Notes: a model not told the origin generated them from the letters alone. A DNA stretch of 41,531 bases from Bacteroidales bacterium UBA1237 (GCA_002308935.1 DBWN01000069.1:1-41531), one strand, 5' to 3'. Positions 15,582-25,268 are shown, counted from the first letter of the stretch. Program-made: numbers and translations.

Positions 15582-18500
15582 TTAGAAGGAGAAGTTGAGA
15601 CCGAAGATGAAATTCCTTGTTGAAGGATAGGAGATACGGTCTGCGGCGAGGTTCTGACCGTAGGAAGCCTGCTGTGATTCAGGATCGTTTCCTTTGTACT
15701 TGGTGAGGGTGAGAAGGTTCTCAGCTGAACCGTATATCCTCAGGCCCTTGATATGGAGGGCGTCAAGCACCTTCTTGGGCATGGTGTAACCTAACTGGAG
15801 CTGTTTGAGCTTGAAGTAGGATGCATCAAACACGAAGAAGTCAGAGTTCGGGAATTCAGTTGACCTTACGACGGTCGGCTTAGGATATGTAGCGTTAGCT
15901 GCGTTGGATGAGGTCCATCTTCCCTCATACATGAACAGAGGAACGTTCATCATGGGGAGGTCATCACGGTAGACTCCAAGCCACCTGCTGACACCCTGTA
16001 CTCCGCTTCCGAAGATTGTGAAGTCGACGTTCTTGTACTTGAGAGCGATGGTGATACCGTAGGTGAAGTCAGGAATACTGCTTCCCAGGTAGTCACGTCC
16101 GTCATCGGTTCCGAGTTCGTCACCGGTCATGTAGATCGCATTACCCTTATCATCGAAACCTTTGTGGCGGTATCCGCGGATGTACCATGAAGGATATCCT
16201 TCCTCAAGGCAGGCGATTCCGCTCATAGCCCTCTGGGGACCTCTAGGAGACTCGACGACCAGGTTCTTGACGGTTGCAAGGTTAGCTGAAATGCTGTAGT
16301 TGAAGTCTTTGCCTACATTCTGCTTCCAGGTAGCGTCGAATTCCCAACCGGAGTTCTGGACCTTACCCCTGTTCACATAAGTGGTGGATGCACCGGAAAC
16401 GGCGGGAGCGGTGATCGACTGGAGCATGTTGGTGGTCTGCTTGTTATAGTAGTCGATTCCGAGGGTGAGTTTGTCGTTGAAGAAGCGGGCGTCGAGACCT
16501 ACGTCAACCTGCCTTGACTCTTCCCATTTGAGGTTCTCGTTGGCAAGGATTGTTGAAGGGTTGGCGTTTGTGATGAGGCCGGTGTCGTTCATGTTGTACT
16601 GTCCGCTGAGCGACATTGCTGTAGTGTACTGGAAGTCGCTAAGGGAGTTGATGTTACCGTTGATACCCCAAGATGCCCTGAGTTTGAGGAAGGAGATGGC
16701 GTTGCGGCCGATGTTGTTCTTGAAGAATCCTTCATTTGAGATAGTCCATCCAGCGGAAACTGAAGGGAAGTATCCCCAGCGGCTCTTCTTGGAGAGCTTG
16801 GATGAGTCATATGCGTCAGCACGGAAACTTGCCTGTACATTGTACCTGTTGTCATAGGTGTAACCTGCACGGGCGAAGTATGACATGTTGTAACGGTTGT
16901 AGTCCGATCCTCCCATGACCCTGGTGGATGCAGTTGTAAGGTAGTACTGCAGATAGCGGAAGTTCTCGGCGGTATTGGTCAGACCGTTGGCCCTGGCGTT
17001 GATGCTCTCGGAACGTGTCTGTGAGAAATCCATACCGGCCATGACATTGACTTCATGCTTTCCTGCGAAGGTGTGGTTCCAGTTTGCGAAATTCTCCCAC
17101 TGGTAGTAAATGTTGTTGGATGAAGTTCCCATTATGACCGGGCTGGTCATTGACTGGGACGGGTTGATCCAGTAGGTGGGGTGGTAGCCCTTTCCGTAGG
17201 TGTTGCCCATACGGTAACCGAGACGGGATGTGAATACGATCTCCTTGAAGAGGGTGGCGTTGGCGTAGATTGTTCCGTTTACATTGAACCTGTAAGTCTC
17301 GAAAGGCTGGTTCGTGAAGAAGAACGAAGTGACGACATTCCTCATAAGCAGAGGGTTCCACAGGTTGGAGTTGAACAGGAGTGACTGTCCGTACATCCTT
17401 CCCTGTTCATCACGCCATACGGGGAATCCCTGTGCTTCGGCCTGAAGAAGTCCGGTAGCTGCGGGGATCTCGCTGTCGCTGTTATAGAAGACAGGAGTAG
17501 TAGGGTCGTAGTAGTATGCACCACCGATTGCGGAACCGGTTGATGCGAAACCGATGTTGCTGGAAACGGTGTGGGTGTAACCTCTTTCAATGGAGTTGTT
17601 GGTTCCGACCTTGAGCCAAGGCTTTACCTGATAGCTCACATTGATCTGTCCGGAAACCCTCCTGTTGACATCGTAGTCACCGGTCACAAGACCGTTGTTG
17701 TCAGTATAGGTTGCGTCGACATAGTAGGAGAAACGGTTGTTACCGCCCTGGAATCCTACAGTATGGCGCTGCATGATACCGGTCTCGAACACGACGTCCT
17801 GCCAGTTGGTGTCAGCGTTCTGGAAGAGGTCGTCCGTGTAGTTGGGATTAGCCTCCTGCCAGTAGGTCTTGAACTGGGAAGCGTTCAGCATCTGGATGTT
17901 CTGCAAAGGTTTCTGGAAAGTGACCATGGCGTTGTAGAACACCCTGACGTTTCCTTCGCTTCCGCTCTTGGTGGTGATAAGGACGACACCGTTACCAGCC
18001 TGTGATCCGTAGATAGCTGCGGAGGCTGCGTCCTTGAGGACCTCGATGGACTCGACTGATTCAGGATCGAGATAGTCGATATTCCTGACTTTCAGACCGT
18101 CAACGATGAGAAGAGGGTCAGGACTTGAGTTGGTTGAGGAATAACCTCTGATACGGAATGCGGATGAAGCACCAGGAGCACCTGAAGTGGTGACGATCTG
18201 GACACCGGCGAGCTTTCCCTGAAGGGCGCTACCCACGTTCTCGTTCGAACGGTTCTCGATCGCTTCGGATTTGACCTGTGCGATAGCTCCGGTGACATTG
18301 CTCTTTTTCTGTACACCGTAACCCACGACGACCGTTTCCTCAAGGAATTCGTTGTCCTCGACAAGGGTTATGGTTGAAGGTACATTCGCGGCGGCGAAGG
18401 TCTGCGTGGCGTAGCCGATGCAGCTGATCTCCACTACGGAGTTGTTCGCGACGGTCAGGGTGAATTTACCGTCAAGGTCAGTTGACACTCCGTTGGTTGT

Positions 18501-18650
18501 ACCTCTTTCGATTACCGTCGCTCCCACAATAGGGCCGGCGGCGTCCTCGACTGTTCCTCTGATCGTCCTCTGTGCGAAAGCCGAGAAGGCTGTCGCCATC
18601 ATCAGGACGATTCCAAGGATCACGTGTTTTGTGTGATTGTGTTGGAACAT
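15582..18650 (-). CDS. SusC/RagA TonB-dependent outer-membrane transporter
   Basis: A 1022-residue outer-membrane porin that imports oligosaccharides using TonB energy. The signal peptide (to SAFAQ) is followed by a carboxypeptidase-regulatory-like domain (RTIRGTVEDAAGPIVGATVI), a plug domain with VVVGYGVQKKSNVTGAI, LQGKLAGVQI, FRIRGYSSTN and DAASAAIYGSQAGNGV, and a large 22-stranded barrel ending in FIFGLNFSF, with the terminal aromatic needed for BAM insertion. Length is normal. The start M 18650 gives a signal peptide with a His/Lys n-region; the TTG/ATG further upstream would precede the promoter-proximal leader without adding signal character. It is the first gene of the minus-strand PUL operon, divergent from the HTCS regulator. 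Confidence 0.96.
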   Translation of the reverse strand: MFQHNHTKHVILGIVLMMATAFSAFAQRTIRGTVEDAAGPIVGATVIERGTTNGVSTDLDGKFTLTVANNSVVEISCIGYATQTFAAANVPSTITLVEDNEFLEETVVVGYGVQKKSNVTGAIAQVKSEAIENRSNENVGSALQGKLAGVQIVTTSGAPGASSAFRIRGYSSTNSSPDPLLIVDGLKVRNIDYLDPESVESIEVLKDAASAAIYGSQAGNGVVLITTKSGSEGNVRVFYNAMVTFQKPLQNIQMLNASQFKTYWQEANPNYTDDLFQNADTNWQDVVFETGIMQRHTVGFQGGNNRFSYYVDATYTDNNGLVTGDYDVNRRVSGQINVSYQVKPWLKVGTNNSIERGYTHTVSSNIGFASTGSAIGGAYYYDPTTPVFYNSDSEIPAATGLLQAEAQGFPVWRDEQGRMYGQSLLFNSNLWNPLLMRNVVTSFFFTNQPFETYRFNVNGTIYANATLFKEIVFTSRLGYRMGNTYGKGYHPTYWINPSQSMTSPVIMGTSSNNIYYQWENFANWNHTFAGKHEVNVMAGMDFSQTRSESINARANGLTNTAENFRYLQYYLTTASTRVMGGSDYNRYNMSYFARAGYTYDNRYNVQASFRADAYDSSKLSKKSRWGYFPSVSAGWTISNEGFFKNNIGRNAISFLKLRASWGINGNINSLSDFQYTTAMSLSGQYNMNDTGLITNANPSTILANENLKWEESRQVDVGLDARFFNDKLTLGIDYYNKQTTNMLQSITAPAVSGASTTYVNRGKVQNSGWEFDATWKQNVGKDFNYSISANLATVKNLVVESPRGPQRAMSGIACLEEGYPSWYIRGYRHKGFDDKGNAIYMTGDELGTDDGRDYLGSSIPDFTYGITIALKYKNVDFTIFGSGVQGVSRWLGVYRDDLPMMNVPLFMYEGRWTSSNAANATYPKPTVVRSTEFPNSDFFVFDASYFKLKQLQLGYTMPKKVLDALHIKGLRIYGSAENLLTLTKYKGNDPESQQASYGQNLAADRISYPSTRNFIFGLNFSF

Positions 18651-18751
18651 GATTGTAACAATTGAGTGGTTATTGGTTGATTGTAAAAAATGGTGTAATG
18701 TCAAAACAAAATTGCTGCTGCTCCAATGCAAAGGGTTTGTATAAAACGTTA

Positions 18752-18759
18752 CAAATTTA
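18752..18759 (-). promoter_or_regulatory. -7 promoter box for susC operon
   Basis: TAAATTTG on the minus strand, 102 bp upstream of the susC start. The nearest TTTTG upstream is at a 24-nt spacing, longer than usual, as may be expected for an activator-dependent promoter. Confidence 0.55.
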
Positions 18760-18800
18760 CTTGGTCGCGTCGATGAAGGCTTTCAAAATTCTTCATAGTT

Positions 18801-18834
18801 TTTGTACTTTTCTTGTAAAAGAAGAGTATATTTG
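18801..18834 (+). promoter_or_regulatory. Promoter for HTCS regulator
   Basis: TTTG at 18801-18804, 22-nt spacer, TATATTTG at 18827-18834. Transcription would start about 75 bp before ATG 18913, which supports that start over the earlier TTG at 18802. Confidence 0.6.
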
Positions 18835-18912
18835 TTTTTGAACTCAGATGAATTTGAAGATTTCTTCAGATATGTGAAGAAAGAATCAATTCCGTTATTG
18901 CCAACCAAACCT

Positions 18913-21900
18913 ATGTCACTGTTCACCTTCGGAAGAAAGATTCTGTCAGGAGTGCTTTTTTTTGCACTCTTGGTCTTGTGCGGCATTTCTTCCAGCGCTC
19001 AGGGTGATTTTTCTTCCTATTATATACATAATCCGTCGGTCTCTTATTCCGAGCCTCCGGGAATGGCTCTCGCTTTCGTGAGCGATTCTTTGGGCAGAAC
19101 CTGGATCGGAAAAGGGGACGGCCTGTGCTGCAACTACGGAAAGTTCCATCTGGTTTATTCCGGACAAGGGGATGGCCAGAGGCTTCCGGATTCACATATC
19201 AGGGACCTTTGTATCGGTGAAGACGGTAAATTGTGGATAGGAGACAATTCGGGTCTGCGGTACATGGAGGACGGCTCTTTCATTACACCCTGCCAGGAAA
19301 TCTCCTCAGTCGTCATGAGGGTGGTCCCGTATCCGGACGGAGGCGTCGTCTTCACTTCACTCGGCGGTGTGTTCAGGTACACTTCCCGGGGGGAACTGCT
19401 GAAATCCGGCCTTTTCGATCTGACATTCACTTCGTCTTTGGCGGTTTCACCTTCCGGAGAGATATGGAGCGCCACCCAGTACAGGGAGCTGAACCGTATC
19501 CATGTCCTGTCGCCTTCCCTTGAAGAAGTGAAGGATATTCCACTTCCTCTGAATGTTGATGTCCTGGACCTCTCGGTCACCCCTGAAGGGGACGTATGGG
19601 TCTCGACAGACGATGGAGTTATGGTTTTCTCGGGATCGACCTATGAAAGCATCGAAGTCCCGGATGCGGTAAGGTCCATTACCGAAGGGGAAAGGGTGCT
19701 TTTCGCTCGTCCATCCTTTGGAACCATGCTTTTGGGCATCAGAGGCAAGGGCATCCACGCTTATCTCGCTTCGACCGGAAAGACGTACCATGTGTTCCAG
19801 GAAGAGAACCTTGACGCCTGGACATATACCGTTTATATTTCTCCGCAGGGGAGGATATGGCTGAGTGATGAAAAGGGACCTTCGAAGAGCTACTGGGCAA
19901 TAGAAGATTTCCCGAACCTGTTCCCTGCCATCCAACCTGATTATCACTCGTTCTCCAATGAAATGGCCGCCGATTCACGTGGTAATCTCTGGATAGCGAG
20001 AGGGGAGTGGCTTCTCGGGTATGATCCGCTCCGGGATACGGTGTTCCAGAAGATCCGCTCGAAGACCGGGTTCATCTCCGCCACTGTTGACGACAGTGAC
20101 CGCCTTTGGACCATGGTGGGCAGGGGTGAGATCAGCATGTATGAAATAAAGGAAGGGAACGCGTCTTTCGTCGATCACCGGAAATTGAACAACGATTCCA
20201 TCCGTTCACTGGATACGGATCCTGACGGGAACGTGTGGGTTTTCCTGGAATCCGGTATCAAGGTGCTTCCTTCCGGCATCCGGCAGGAAATCACGCTTCC
20301 CCCTCTTGCCGGCGGGCTCGCCACAGTCATCAGGGACTCCGGATCGGGTGAATTGTATGCCCTGAGCTTCACACGGGATGTGTACCGCTGCAGGGATTCA
20401 CTCATGCTGCTGGGTTCCCTCCCGGAGAATCTCGGAAGTGTGACTTCCGTATGTACTCTTCAGGACGGGAAGGTTCTCATCGGGACCTCCCGTGACGGAG
20501 TGCATGTGAAGGAAGATGGGTGGGAATTCAGGAAGGATGAGAGATACCCTTCCGGGGAAATAAGGGGAATAGCTTCAGACCGGAACGGGATCATCTGGAT
20601 AGCCACTAAGAACAATATCCACAAATTCGAACCCTCGAACGGACACTTCACCACTTTCTTCTCATCCGGATTCTCCGCTGCAAGGCCGTATTCACGCGGT
20701 AGCGGGGTGATGGGCTCCGACGGAAACCTTTATTTCTGTGGGGAAGGCGGCGTGACGAAAGTGGATGTGACAAGGGAACTTCAGCCTCTTTCAGAAGCGG
20801 TCACTCTGATTGATTACGTCTCGGTCAACGGTACCCCCATGACCCCCGTCCCTTCTTCCCTCAGGCTCTCCCGCAAAGAAAACAATATCCGTTTCCTGTT
20901 CAGTCCTGTCGGAGGAAGTTCCCTGGGGAACCTCTCGTATTCATACAGGCTGAAGGGACTTGACAAGGAGTGGATATACACCGTAGGTCCTGAAGTCTCA
21001 TACACCTCTCTCCGCCCGGGGAAATACACTTTCATGGTACGTTCCGGGAACAACGGGGACTGGGGAAAGGAGTTGAGTTTTCCTGTAGTGATAAAGCCGC
21101 ATCCTTTGTGGTCAAATCTCTCCAAGCTCATTTACCTCGTGCTCCTGTTGGTCGCGGCCATGTATCTTATGCACCTGTACACGCAGATGAAGGTCCAGAA
21201 GCAGAAGGCGGAGGACGCTGAGGAAAGGGAAAAGATGAAGCAGGACGAGATCGACTACCTTACCAATGTCGCCCATGAACTCAGGAATCCGCTTACGATG
21301 ATCTACGGCCCTCTGAACCAGCTTTCTCAGGATTCAGATGTACCTGAAAAGGACAGGAACCTCATCAAGGCTTCCGCCAATGCTGCATCCAGACTCAGGG
21401 AGATAACTGACGAGATTCTGGATATATCAAGGCCTTCGGCTGATAAGGAAGCTCTCAAGGTCTCGGAATCAGATATATTCAGATATATCAGCGGGATATC
21501 CGAAGGCTTCAGATACGCTTTCAAGGATAAGAAGATAACATTCACTGCCAATATCCCTGAAGGGTTGCATGGGTGGGTGGATACCGACAAATTCTACAAG
21601 ATACTTGCTAACCTCCTTTCCAATGCGGTGAAATATACTCCTGAAGGAGGCAATGTGGAACTGAATGTGGCCGCTCCCGCAGATGACGGCATCCTCAGGG
21701 TTTCGGTCTCTGATGACGGCCCCGGAATCCCTAACGATAAAAGGGATGCTATATTCGGCAGGTTCGAAAGATTGGAAAGTGATGTTCAAGGAAGCGGAAT
21801 AGGATTGCATTATTCCCGTATGCTTGCCCGTCTGCATAAGGGCGACATCACACTTTCCGAATCCGCGGCAGAAGGCTCCTGCTTCACTTTCTCAGTTCCC

Positions 21901-22803
21901 GTATCAGAAGCCGCTTATTCTTCTGAGGAGAAAGTGCCCAATGTCTTCGAAACAGGTTTCTTCTCTGTTGAAAAGGACGATGTGCACAAGATGAACCCTT
22001 CGAAGAAGACCATATATCTCGTAGAGGACAATCCGGAGATCAGATCATACCTTGATTATCTTTTCCACGAAGCATACAATGTATACGCTGAACCTGATGC
22101 GGAAAGTGCCATGGAGAACATGAAAGTGGTTGTCCCGGATATCATCGTGAGCGATTACATCATGCCCGGGATGGATGGAATGGCGTTCTGCAAGGCTTTG
22201 AAGGACAATCCGGAATACCGTCTTATCCCGTTTGTGCTTCTGACCGGAAAGTCCGATTCCATGACTCATGCCCGGGGACTTGAAGGAGGAGCTGATTCAT
22301 TCATACCCAAGCCCTTCGACCCCAGTGTGCTGAAAGCTACCGTTGAGAGTCTGCTTCGTGCAAGGGAACAGTTCCAGAGCAAGGTCCTTTCGATGGATAC
22401 TGACGGCGCTCCCTCTGAAGATGATGAGGATATCCAGACCATCAGTGAAAGGGACCGTTCATTCCTCTCCAAACTCGCTTCCGAGGTGGGGGAGAACATT
22501 TCCAATGCCGGTTTCACCATCGACGAACTCTCCAAAAAGATGTTCATGAGCTACAGTTCCCTTTACGCCAGCACCAAGACTCTTACCGGTCTTACACCTC
22601 AGGCTTATCTGGTGCGTCGCAGAATGGAGGCGGCTAAGGACCTCGTTCTCGGGGGGAAGCATTCCATGACCGAGATATCAGAGATGGTAGGCTACGGTTC
22701 CCTGTCCCATTTCTCAAGGGAGTTCAAGAAATACTTCGGCGAGAATCCCAGCTCTTTCTCCGAATCCGGAATGAACCGGGACCACGCCAAGAGTGTCCAG
22801 TAG
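18913..22803 (+). CDS. Hybrid two-component system (HTCS) sensor/regulator of the PUL
   Basis: A 1296-residue protein that joins a whole two-component pathway in one chain. In order: a signal peptide (ILSGVLFFALLVLCGISSSA), a periplasmic sensor of about 700 residues made of beta-propeller repeats (repeated GKLWIGDNSG-like and GDVWVSTDDG-like blades) plus a Y_Y_Y domain (SYRLKGLDKEWIY), a membrane helix near 736-757, a HisKA domain with the phospho-acceptor in HELRNP (His 788), an ATPase domain (NLLSNAVKY, DDGPGIP, GSGIGLHYS), a receiver with VSDYIMPGMDG (Asp 1081) and PKPFD, and a C-terminal AraC helix-turn-helix. It would sense a glycan breakdown product and activate the divergent susC operon. 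The start ATG 18913 opens the signal peptide and lies after the promoter. Confidence 0.95.
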   Translation: MSLFTFGRKILSGVLFFALLVLCGISSSAQGDFSSYYIHNPSVSYSEPPGMALAFVSDSLGRTWIGKGDGLCCNYGKFHLVYSGQGDGQRLPDSHIRDLCIGEDGKLWIGDNSGLRYMEDGSFITPCQEISSVVMRVVPYPDGGVVFTSLGGVFRYTSRGELLKSGLFDLTFTSSLAVSPSGEIWSATQYRELNRIHVLSPSLEEVKDIPLPLNVDVLDLSVTPEGDVWVSTDDGVMVFSGSTYESIEVPDAVRSITEGERVLFARPSFGTMLLGIRGKGIHAYLASTGKTYHVFQEENLDAWTYTVYISPQGRIWLSDEKGPSKSYWAIEDFPNLFPAIQPDYHSFSNEMAADSRGNLWIARGEWLLGYDPLRDTVFQKIRSKTGFISATVDDSDRLWTMVGRGEISMYEIKEGNASFVDHRKLNNDSIRSLDTDPDGNVWVFLESGIKVLPSGIRQEITLPPLAGGLATVIRDSGSGELYALSFTRDVYRCRDSLMLLGSLPENLGSVTSVCTLQDGKVLIGTSRDGVHVKEDGWEFRKDERYPSGEIRGIASDRNGIIWIATKNNIHKFEPSNGHFTTFFSSGFSAARPYSRGSGVMGSDGNLYFCGEGGVTKVDVTRELQPLSEAVTLIDYVSVNGTPMTPVPSSLRLSRKENNIRFLFSPVGGSSLGNLSYSYRLKGLDKEWIYTVGPEVSYTSLRPGKYTFMVRSGNNGDWGKELSFPVVIKPHPLWSNLSKLIYLVLLLVAAMYLMHLYTQMKVQKQKAEDAEEREKMKQDEIDYLTNVAHELRNPLTMIYGPLNQLSQDSDVPEKDRNLIKASANAASRLREITDEILDISRPSADKEALKVSESDIFRYISGISEGFRYAFKDKKITFTANIPEGLHGWVDTDKFYKILANLLSNAVKYTPEGGNVELNVAAPADDGILRVSVSDDGPGIPNDKRDAIFGRFERLESDVQGSGIGLHYSRMLARLHKGDITLSESAAEGSCFTFSVPVSEAAYSSEEKVPNVFETGFFSVEKDDVHKMNPSKKTIYLVEDNPEIRSYLDYLFHEAYNVYAEPDAESAMENMKVVVPDIIVSDYIMPGMDGMAFCKALKDNPEYRLIPFVLLTGKSDSMTHARGLEGGADSFIPKPFDPSVLKATVESLLRAREQFQSKVLSMDTDGAPSEDDEDIQTISERDRSFLSKLASEVGENISNAGFTIDELSKKMFMSYSSLYASTKTLTGLTPQAYLVRRRMEAAKDLVLGGKHSMTEISEMVGYGSLSHFSREFKKYFGENPSSFSESGMNRDHAKSVQ

Positions 22804-22834
22804 AGATGTCATTTCAGGCACAGAATTGTTCTTA

Positions 22835-22866
22835 TTTGTCCATTTCAGGGAAAATGCCTATCTTTC
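22835..22866 (+). promoter_or_regulatory. Promoter for the acyl-amido synthetase/HAD/murB/murA operon
   Basis: TTTG at 22835-22838, 20-nt spacer, TATCTTTC at 22859-22866. The -7 box differs from TAnnTTTG only in the last base. Confidence 0.5.
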
Positions 22867-22876
22867 GGCTTGTAAT

Positions 22877-22894
22877 CGTCCGGATAACCGGACG
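22877..22894 (+). repeat. Perfect hairpin in leader of the murA operon
   Basis: CGTCCGG and CCGGACG pair over 7 bp around ATAA. It begins about 10 bp after the -7 box, so it would form at the very 5' end of the message; no T-run follows. It might stabilise the transcript or act in HTCS transcript ending. Confidence 0.5.
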
Positions 22895-22927
22895 AGATAG
22901 TACTACTAAAACACAAAACCTCTAGAA

Positions 22928-24622
22928 ATGAGCTTAAAAGGCATGTTAGTGGCCAATACCCTTCTCGGGATGGCAGGTGGTATCCAGTATCTGAATCTCA
23001 AAAAGGCGACCAAGGATCCCGCTGCTTCCAGTGAGAAGACCCTAAGGGCCATACTCGAGTACGCTAAAGATACCGTTTTCGGAAAAGAACACGATTTCGC
23101 ATACATTCTCGCCGCTGAATCCTCCAGCGAACTTTACAGAAGATACCAGGAAAAGGTCAAAACCTGTGACTATGAAGCTCTTCGCCCTTATGTGGAGCGT
23201 CACAAGCACGGAGAAACCGATATCCTTTTCCCCGGAAAGCCCGTCCTCTATGCGACAACTTCCGGAACGACTTCTGAGCCTAAATGGATTCCTATCACTG
23301 AGACATATCTTAAGAATATATACGGCAAGATGACCAAGTGCTGGCTGTTCAATTATATCAAGAACAGGCCAAGGGTCTTCAGCGGAAAGATTCTTTCCAT
23401 TGTCGGTAAGGTGATCGAGGGATACGCTCCCGACGGCACAGTCTTCGGCTCAGTCTCCGGTGTTACCCAAAGGGACTGCCCCGGATTCGTGAAGGCGCTC
23501 TACTCCAATCCTCAGTGCGTGTATTCCATAGCTGACTACAACGCAAGGTACTATGTTCTCATGAGGATGGGTATCGAGCAGGACATCACCCTCATCGTCA
23601 CCGCCAACCCTTCCACCATCGTGGAACTCCAGAACAATGTTAATGTCTTCTACGACGAATACGTGAAGGACATCGAGGCCGGAACACTCAGCGAAAAAGT
23701 GAAGATAGATCCTGAGATAAGGAAAGAGATAGAGGCTTGCCTCAAACCGAATCCCAAGCGTGCCGCTGAACTGCGTGCCTTGAAGGAGAAATACGGAAGG
23801 GTGCTTCCCAAGCACTACTGGCCGAACATGCAGATACTCAATACCTGGAAGTGCGGAAACACAGCCGTGTATCTGGACAAGTTCGAGGGCTCTTTCCCCG
23901 ACACCATGCTGTATCAGGAGTTCGGTTACTTCTCATCAGAGTGCCGTTTCGGACTTGTTCTTGATGACACCAACAATACCGTCCTTTTCCCTCATTTCCA
24001 TTACTATGAGTTCATAAAGGAAGAGGATCTGGAGAATCCCAACCCCGTTTACTATCAGCTTTCTGAACTGGAGCAGGGCAAACGTTATTGCCCCTTCGTC
24101 ACCACTTTCGCAGGACTCTACCGCTATAACATGAACGACCTTCTTGAGGTCGGACCTTGCTTCGGGAACACTCCTACTGTCCATATGATCCAGAAGGTGA
24201 ACGGCATCGTCACCATAACCGGTGAGAAACTCCATGAAAGGCAGTTCATCGCCGCAGTGAGGAAAGTGGAGAAGGAGATGGGACTTCCCGTACGCTTCTT
24301 CATCGGATTCGCTGACCTTGAGGCTTCCGCTTACAGGTGGTATTACGAATTCACGGACTGTGAGAACGTCACGCAGGAGCAGGCTGAGGAGTTCACCAGG
24401 AAGGTGGACGAGCAGCTGATGAAGGACAATATCGAGTACAAGGCCAAGAGGGTTTCCCTGCGTCTTAAGGATCCTATGACATACCGCCTTGTCAAAGAGT
24501 CGTTCGAGCAGTTCAAGGCCAGGTGCATCGCTGAAGGCGCAAGGGACGGACAGTTCAAACTGCAGCTCCTTCTCCAGGATGAAGACCGTCACGCCAAATT
24601 CAAGGATCTCGTAATCAAATAA
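22928..24622 (+). CDS. GH3-fold acyl-amido synthetase (plant auxin-GH3 superfamily)
   Basis: A 564-residue adenylate-forming enzyme of the superfamily named after the auxin-responsive plant GH3 proteins, not glycoside hydrolase family 3. These enzymes activate a carboxylic acid with ATP and pass it to an amine. The ATP-binding motif TTSGTTSEPKWIPIT is clear near residues 110-125. The middle has YFSSECRFG and the adenine-binding GLYRYNMNDLLEV, and the C-terminal cap carries ITGEKLHERQF. Length fits the family. Bacterial members are widespread in Bacteroidota but their substrates are unknown to me. It leads an operon with a HAD phosphatase, murB and murA (gaps about 14, 8 and 8 bp), which may hint at cell-envelope chemistry; that is inference. 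Confidence 0.88.
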   Translation: MSLKGMLVANTLLGMAGGIQYLNLKKATKDPAASSEKTLRAILEYAKDTVFGKEHDFAYILAAESSSELYRRYQEKVKTCDYEALRPYVERHKHGETDILFPGKPVLYATTSGTTSEPKWIPITETYLKNIYGKMTKCWLFNYIKNRPRVFSGKILSIVGKVIEGYAPDGTVFGSVSGVTQRDCPGFVKALYSNPQCVYSIADYNARYYVLMRMGIEQDITLIVTANPSTIVELQNNVNVFYDEYVKDIEAGTLSEKVKIDPEIRKEIEACLKPNPKRAAELRALKEKYGRVLPKHYWPNMQILNTWKCGNTAVYLDKFEGSFPDTMLYQEFGYFSSECRFGLVLDDTNNTVLFPHFHYYEFIKEEDLENPNPVYYQLSELEQGKRYCPFVTTFAGLYRYNMNDLLEVGPCFGNTPTVHMIQKVNGIVTITGEKLHERQFIAAVRKVEKEMGLPVRFFIGFADLEASAYRWYYEFTDCENVTQEQAEEFTRKVDEQLMKDNIEYKAKRVSLRLKDPMTYRLVKESFEQFKARCIAEGARDGQFKLQLLLQDEDRHAKFKDLVIK

Positions 24623-24636
24623 TCCGACCGGTCGCC

Positions 24637-25260
24637 ATAAGGACAAAGGCTGTCATATTCGATCTTGACGGGACCCTTTATGACAAGAAAGGGCTCCCCA
24701 AGTGGCTGATCCTTTCCCAGATCCCGTCACTCGGGGTCGGGAAACTCTCCCGTGAACGCAAGGCCAGGAAGACACTGATGGGTCGTGAGTTTTCATCCCC
24801 TCAAGCCTTCAGGGCGGCGTTTTTCGGTGAGATAGCCGGTTCCGGAGATGACCCTTCCAAGGTCGAGAAATGGTACAATGAGGACTACATGCCTTCAATG
24901 GTGAGAATCCTCTCAAGATACTTCACCGCTTATCCATGGGTGGAAAGGACCATCTTCATGCTGAAGAGCAAAGGCGTCAAGGTCGCCCTGCTGTCTGATT
25001 ACGGAATGGCCGAAGAGAAACTTTACGCTCTTGGCCTGTCTCCGGACCTTTTCGATGCCGGAGTGTACTCCGCATCTGACCTTGGAGGACTCAAACCCTG
25101 TCCCGTTCCTTTCCTCAAGATCGCTCATGCCATGGGGATCGATCCTTCGCTGATTACAGTTGTAGGTGACCGTGAAGACACTGACGGGGACGGAGCTGCG
25201 GCCGCAGGGATGAATTTCATCCTTGCCGGTGGAGACGTCCCTCCCGAAATACCTTTATAG
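24637..25260 (+). CDS. HAD-superfamily hydrolase with apparent ATA start
   Basis: A HAD subfamily IA phosphatase of about 207 residues. The motifs are all present: motif I KAVIFDLDGTLYD, motif II ALLSDYG, motif III Lys in GGLKPCPVPF and motif IV VVGDREDTDGDGAAAAGM. The first in-frame ATG (24778) lies after motif I and would delete the catalytic Asp pair. Between the upstream in-frame stop (TGA 24580) and motif I there is no ATG, GTG, TTG or CTG codon. The best fit is ATA at 24637, giving an N-terminus of M-RTKAVIFDLDGT, 14 bp after the preceding stop. This may be a real rare start dependent on coupling, an ATG-to-ATA mutation or a sequencing error. The substrate is unknown; it may be a small phosphorylated metabolite or phosphoglycolate-like compound. 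Confidence 0.75.
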   Translation: MRTKAVIFDLDGTLYDKKGLPKWLILSQIPSLGVGKLSRERKARKTLMGREFSSPQAFRAAFFGEIAGSGDDPSKVEKWYNEDYMPSMVRILSRYFTAYPWVERTIFMLKSKGVKVALLSDYGMAEEKLYALGLSPDLFDAGVYSASDLGGLKPCPVPFLKIAHAMGIDPSLITVVGDREDTDGDGAAAAGMNFILAGGDVPPEIPL

Positions 25261-25268
25261 TTATTATC

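Noticed and set aside
18802..18912. TTG 18802 start for the HTCS gene
   Set aside because: It lies within the promoter and puts 37 charged residues ahead of the signal peptide.
22928..24622. Reading this GH3 protein as a glycoside hydrolase of the PUL
   Set aside because: It belongs to the auxin-GH3 adenylating superfamily (TTSGTTSEPKW motif); only the name is shared, and it lies in a separate operon.
24778..25260. HAD gene starting at ATG 24778
   Set aside because: This start removes the catalytic DxD motif that is clearly encoded in frame upstream.
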